DNA of 10,331 nt, taken from assembly GCA_026388755.1 (NCBI GenBank), contig JAPLJE010000169.1:1-10331 (forward strand), in the 5' to 3' direction. A model generated the notes under the pieces. That model was given only the letters and a program-made list of their open reading frames with translations, searched no databases and was not told the DNA's origin. The position numbers were made by a program, and so were the translations under genes. This document shows positions 8,201-10,331 of the stretch, one piece after another. Origin of the DNA: Deltaproteobacteria bacterium (lineage in GTDB: Bacteria > Desulfobacterota > Desulfobacteria > Desulfobacterales > Desulfatirhabdiaceae). How positions within the stretch are numbered: the stretch's first letter is position 1; the number at the start of each line of letters is the position of its first letter.

Positions 8201-8576
8201 CATCATCCTGGTTCTGGTGATCGTAATCATTTATCAGGTTCACCCGGCCTTTCAACTGGCGTACAGTCCGCTTGTCGTCATTCTGGCCTTTTTCATCATC
8301 GGTCTGTCCTTCATGGTGACGCTGATCGTTTTTCTGCGATTCGAAGAAGAAATGAACCGGCTTCAAAATCGGGCAAGACCCGCGGCAACCGGGGATATCA
8401 CCCGGTGGAAAGCCTTCACGGCCTCTTTTTTCCTGGGGGTCAGCAACCTTCGCCGTCGGAGGATTCGAACTGCCCTGACCTGCGCAACGCTGATCATCCT
8501 GACTTTTACCATCATGAGTTTCACCTCGGTCAAGAGTATGCGCCTTCATTCCAGAATTCAATATCAGGCAACGTGA
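5295..8576 (+). CDS. degenerate M28 peptidase-like/FtsX fusion permease, 5' part (cut by frameshift)
   Basis: These 1,093 residues are the N-terminal two-thirds of a ~1,630-residue membrane protein. A signal anchor at about 36-56 (GLVLMMVFALTWLSSAGAG) puts the following region in the periplasm. Residues ~60-640 follow an M28 aminopeptidase layout. A PA-like insert lies at ~143-197, EAFYDS at 278-283, GADEAVS at 293-299, SGHAQS at 325-330, and GTPYDVPSAID from 607. Comparison with M28 motifs (HxD, GADDNxSG, EE, LD, HTPxD) shows Phe280, His327/Ala328, His513 and Gly607 where zinc or catalytic residues belong, so peptidase activity is unlikely. A helical charged insertion occupies ~345-500. A beta-rich part around TVILSYQGTARYYSM resembles a carboxypeptidase-regulatory or Ig-like fold. 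Then come three TM helices (~933-955, 964-982, 992-1013), a basic RRRRIR (1053-1058), and the first FtsX TM (1059-1080). The frame stops early at TGA 8574-8576 and coding continues in another frame. Confidence 0.85.
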   Translation: MKHFPKQSGVFTLLRILKDPLVLFPAMRSSSGFRMLSNGLVLMMVFALTWLSSAGAGDFERDIRAMSAFGDRGTGTSGCRSAAEYIQEQFQEAGFSEVGVHRYSLPILQQGKSQMAVPDRSMAISLHPLLGNAISPQAIDPQGLKGPLVYAGTGTLTEFNGKAIEGAILLMELDSGENWIQAASLGANALIYVDRGMSSRAMFEDKHELSPIQFPRFWISLEDARNYFGEFETASKGLVFPEIQLNSEVGWKEVVGENIYCLIPGRNANLQEELMMIEAFYDSTAFVPGLSPGADEAVSIATLLELARKFKETPPERSVLLVATSGHAQSLAGLRDLVWSLRASPKDLRKQKKHLRDLVKDTRKVLNALDPRLRQGAAEATDSDNSPATADAENSPLETLVKKAISDEIKTRVDVISRELMQLRLQEPDSENQEKIQNLAKNRRMLRQLGWQSSFKKLSSEEQSVLNQLMPSAILHQKAILRDASGQAKLLDNALDFRSLIKSRELMVAFSLHLSSHGDGFGAFSQGWLYPLKPSVNRSSVYTPLDGAMHQGSEGIPLFRDTLRPSKLRTWQSYFMDRPLLGGEVSTLAGFIGASLATVHDARYLWGTPYDVPSAIDWSYATEQSHQVCTLINRVASAPQLYNDNLPQTGFSTVTGRASFIRHGELFADQPAPGTVILSYQGTARYYSMVSDLGTFQIKGVADRRHVLDKVIIEGYRFDPETGSVIWAIDKEQTGKEAYRLKMQRTAMQTDLIMFACKGTTLFNLMEPRSFKHLTKMNLIDGRREATPLKYWYSRIDTRSSVLTSIFLEPETRLKLTLSDSVLHKKLILTHADPSHSEGLGYRVDDWPILHRTEYLAARDMWELLNPRITNLEKHGIFNEQIRRLQMEGQSALKTAEQTLADRKYDQFIEASSASWALASRVYDDVEQTQKDVLFGVLFYIALFVPFAFCMERLLFSYSNIYKRIIAFSIILVLVIVIIYQVHPAFQLAYSPLVVILAFFIIGLSFMVTLIVFLRFEEEMNRLQNRARPAATGDITRWKAFTASFFLGVSNLRRRRIRTALTCATLIILTFTIMSFTSVKSMRLHSRIQYQAT
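8540..8576 (+). other. inferred frameshift/deletion zone within the large permease gene
   Basis: Up to about 8550 the FtsX TM1 sequence (TALTCATLIILTFTIMSFTS) is read in the frame starting at 5295. From about 8573 the family-like sequence VNWQDIPQAALPVL is read in the frame of 8405. Reading straight across gives HSRIQYQAT then a stop. From memory, related permeases have a short Y-x-G-(hydrophobic)2-x-R type segment just before the W-containing motif, and nothing like it appears in any frame here. A small out-of-frame deletion therefore fits better than a single missing base, though that is inference. No slippery heptamer or strong stem-loop is evident. Confidence 0.6.
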
Positions 8577-10189
8577 ACTGGCAGGATATTCCCCAGGCAG
8601 CGCTCCCGGTTCTGACCCACGCCTTTGATGCTTCAGGCGTCATTGCCCCCCGGGTCTGGCTGGAAGATGAAGACCGAACCCGATCCGATGAAGTCCCCAT
8701 TCGATATGGCGGCCGCAGATTTGAAGCCCAGGGCATGATCGGACTCTCTTCCGACGAACCCGGCGTTACGGGACTCGATCAAATTCTGGTTTGCGGCAGG
8801 TGGTTCAAGCCCGAAGAGCGCCATGTGGTTCTGGTTTCTGATCGCATGGCCCGGGAGCTGGGGATTTCCTTTGACCAGCCCGAATCCGCAGTCGTTCAGA
8901 TCTGGGGGATTCCGTATCAGGTGACCGGCATATTTTCCGGAAAACTGCTTCAGGACAGGCCCGATCTAGACGGTGAACCCCTGACGCCAGCTATATTTCC
9001 CCGTGAAGCCTCTCAGGAAATGACCGAGGTTGAGATGGAGGCCATGGAATCCGGGGATGATGTCCGGTCGTATCAAAGCAGGTACCAGCATATTTCAGGA
9101 GATCTGACACTGATTGTTCCCTCCCAGACCCTGCTGTCTTCCGGCGGCAAGCTGAAAGGCGTTGCGGTCCGTCATACAGAGGCAACAGACACCCGGAAAG
9201 CCGCTCAACACCTTGTCGACCGGTTCGGACTGGCACTTTTCAGCGGCGAACCGGATGGCGTCATGCTGTATAACGCCAGCGACACCTTAAGCTACAGCGG
9301 CGTACCCAATATTCTGATTCCGATCATCATTTCCATTTGTATCGTGCTGAATACCATGATCGGCAGCGTCTATGAACGAAAGCGGGAAATTGCCATCTAT
9401 ACCTCGGTGGGGCTGGCTCCGTCCCATGTCAGCTTCCTCTTTATCGCAGAAGCCATGGCATTTGCCGTTCTGAGCGTGGTCATGGGCTATCTTCTGGCTC
9501 AGACTAGCGCCAGTCTCTTTGCTGGAACCTCGCTGTGGTCGGGAATCACCGTCAACTACTCCTCGCTTTCTGGCGTAGCTGCCATGATACTGGTCATTCT
9601 GGTGGTACTGATATCGGCCATTTACCCCTCAAGGGTTGCCGCGGAAATCGCCATCCCTGATGTCAACCGGTCCTGGACCCTTCCCGCATCCAAAGGAAAT
9701 CTCCTTGAAATTACGCTCCCCTTTCTGATGAAATACCGGGAGCACCGAAGCATCACCGGTTTTTTATACGACTATTTCAAAGGTCACCAGGATGTCTCAC
9801 ACGGACTTTTTTCCACAGGCGAAATCATCTTCAGCCAGGTTTGCCCGATACCACCGGTTTCAGGAAGTGCTGATGCCTGTGAAGAGGCTAACTGCTGCAA
9901 GGACGCCTGTATTGAAATCAATGCCCATGTCTGGCTGGCGCCATTTGATTTCGGCATCATGCAGCAGGTGATCCTTCGGTTTTGTCAGTCCAAGGAAGAG
10001 CCGGGTTTTCTGGAAGTAAACATTCTGCTGGAACGCCAGTCCGGAGAGTCTAATGCCTGGAGAAGAATCAACAAGGCATTTCTGCATGCCATTCGAAGGC
10101 AGCTTCTGATGTGGCGATCACTGGACTCGGCCGCCCATGACCACTACGAGAAACTTCTGGCGGATGCATTGAATAAAATCGGAACGTGA
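8573..10189 (+). CDS. 3' part of the M28-like/FtsX fusion permease (frameshifted continuation)
   Basis: Coding character moves into this frame at about 8550-8575, and WQDIPQAALPVL is the first recognisable segment. The product supplies the rest of the FtsX module whose first TM lies just upstream. It has a periplasmic segment of ~240 residues resembling the MacB periplasmic core (VVLVSDRMARELG, VQIWGIPYQVTGIF). TM2 follows (NILIPIIISICIVLNTMIG), then the coupling motif YERKREIAIYTSVGLAPS, TM3 and TM4 (9305-9631). The coupling motif and final TM with YPSRVAAEIAIP are standard FtsX features. After the last TM comes a cytoplasmic tail of ~175 residues with five clustered cysteines, which I do not recognise. 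GTG at 8573 overlaps the upstream TGA and has CAGG at 8565-8568. However, a protein starting there would put a periplasmic segment first without a signal, so this is best read as one gene broken in two. Confidence 0.82.
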   Translation: MNWQDIPQAALPVLTHAFDASGVIAPRVWLEDEDRTRSDEVPIRYGGRRFEAQGMIGLSSDEPGVTGLDQILVCGRWFKPEERHVVLVSDRMARELGISFDQPESAVVQIWGIPYQVTGIFSGKLLQDRPDLDGEPLTPAIFPREASQEMTEVEMEAMESGDDVRSYQSRYQHISGDLTLIVPSQTLLSSGGKLKGVAVRHTEATDTRKAAQHLVDRFGLALFSGEPDGVMLYNASDTLSYSGVPNILIPIIISICIVLNTMIGSVYERKREIAIYTSVGLAPSHVSFLFIAEAMAFAVLSVVMGYLLAQTSASLFAGTSLWSGITVNYSSLSGVAAMILVILVVLISAIYPSRVAAEIAIPDVNRSWTLPASKGNLLEITLPFLMKYREHRSITGFLYDYFKGHQDVSHGLFSTGEIIFSQVCPIPPVSGSADACEEANCCKDACIEINAHVWLAPFDFGIMQQVILRFCQSKEEPGFLEVNILLERQSGESNAWRRINKAFLHAIRRQLLMWRSLDSAAHDHYEKLLADALNKIGT

Positions 10190-10214
10190 TTTTATCACCC
10201 ATATCGAGACGCAA

Positions 10215-10252
10215 GGGAGGTTCCTGATTCAAAACGGTATCAGGAACCTTCC
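10215..10252 (+). terminator. strong stem-loop after the last gene, possible terminator
   Basis: GGGAGGTTCCTGA (10215-10227) pairs with TCAGGAACCTTCC (10240-10252) in a 13-bp stem with a single G-U, extendable by one A-T pair, around a loop of 10-12 bases. It begins 26 bases after the stop codon of the cluster. There is no T-run on either strand, so it is not a textbook intrinsic terminator. It may instead stabilise the mRNA 3' end or act with Rho. In the remaining bases to 10331 I see no gene. Confidence 0.5.
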
Positions 10253-10331
10253 GCTCATACCCCGTCATACTGGCTCCTGCGAGCTGACGTTTGATTCCAT
10301 TTATTCCCCTGCGAACTTTCCGGTTAACTCC

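Noticed and set aside
8405..8550. Start at ATG 8405 for the downstream part of the large permease
   Set aside because: Until about 8550 the FtsX TM1 is clearly coded in the other frame; the sequence from 8405 in this frame is Ser/Pro-rich nonsense, so the true joint is later.
8420..8576. Programmed ribosomal frameshifting (T-run at ~8425-8431) joining the two permease parts
   Set aside because: The T-run lies well upstream of the switch and genuine TM1 coding continues after it; no slippery heptamer or pseudoknot is seen near 8574.

Overview
The window looks like chromosomal DNA of a Gram-negative bacterium of roughly 50% GC. The gene content (signal-peptide M48/TPR protease, LolD/MacB-type ABC ATPase, FtsX permeases) implies a periplasm and probably an outer membrane. 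I would guess Desulfobacterota/Deltaproteobacteria from the general look of the proteins. That placement is inference and cannot be proved from this sequence alone.

Layout: on the minus strand at the left edge is a ParA/Soj-type partition ATPase (1-661, C-terminus cut by the window). A 96-bp divergent intergenic region follows. Then a co-directional plus-strand cluster fills the rest: (i) an M48 metalloprotease with TPRs, BepA/YfgC-like, split by a frameshift near 1256; (ii) a two-module glycosyltransferase-like protein with a 53-bp tandem duplication at its 3' end; (iii) a minimal four-TM FtsX-type permease; (iv) a LolD/MacB-type ABC ATPase; (v) a very large protein with a periplasmic M28-peptidase-like part that has lost its zinc ligands, three extra TM helices and an FtsX permease module, split by a second frameshift near 8550-8575. 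A strong hairpin lies just after the last gene.

How the genes fit together: the ATPase sits between two FtsX permeases that differ greatly in size, so the natural model is a type VII (MacB/LolCDE-like) ABC machine with an asymmetric permease pair. The small subunit has almost no periplasmic part. The large one carries a pseudo-peptidase of about 600 residues plus a second periplasmic segment within the permease module. MacB-type systems do mechanical work on periplasmic or outer-membrane substrates, so the M28-like part may bind a substrate or partner rather than cleave it. The M48/TPR protease upstream fits a role at the cell envelope.

The most notable points are the fused, apparently dead M28 domain and three separate reading-frame disruptions within 10 kb. 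Two of the three coincide with short out-of-frame tandem repeats (20 bp and 53 bp). Either the locus is decaying or the assembly has indel errors.
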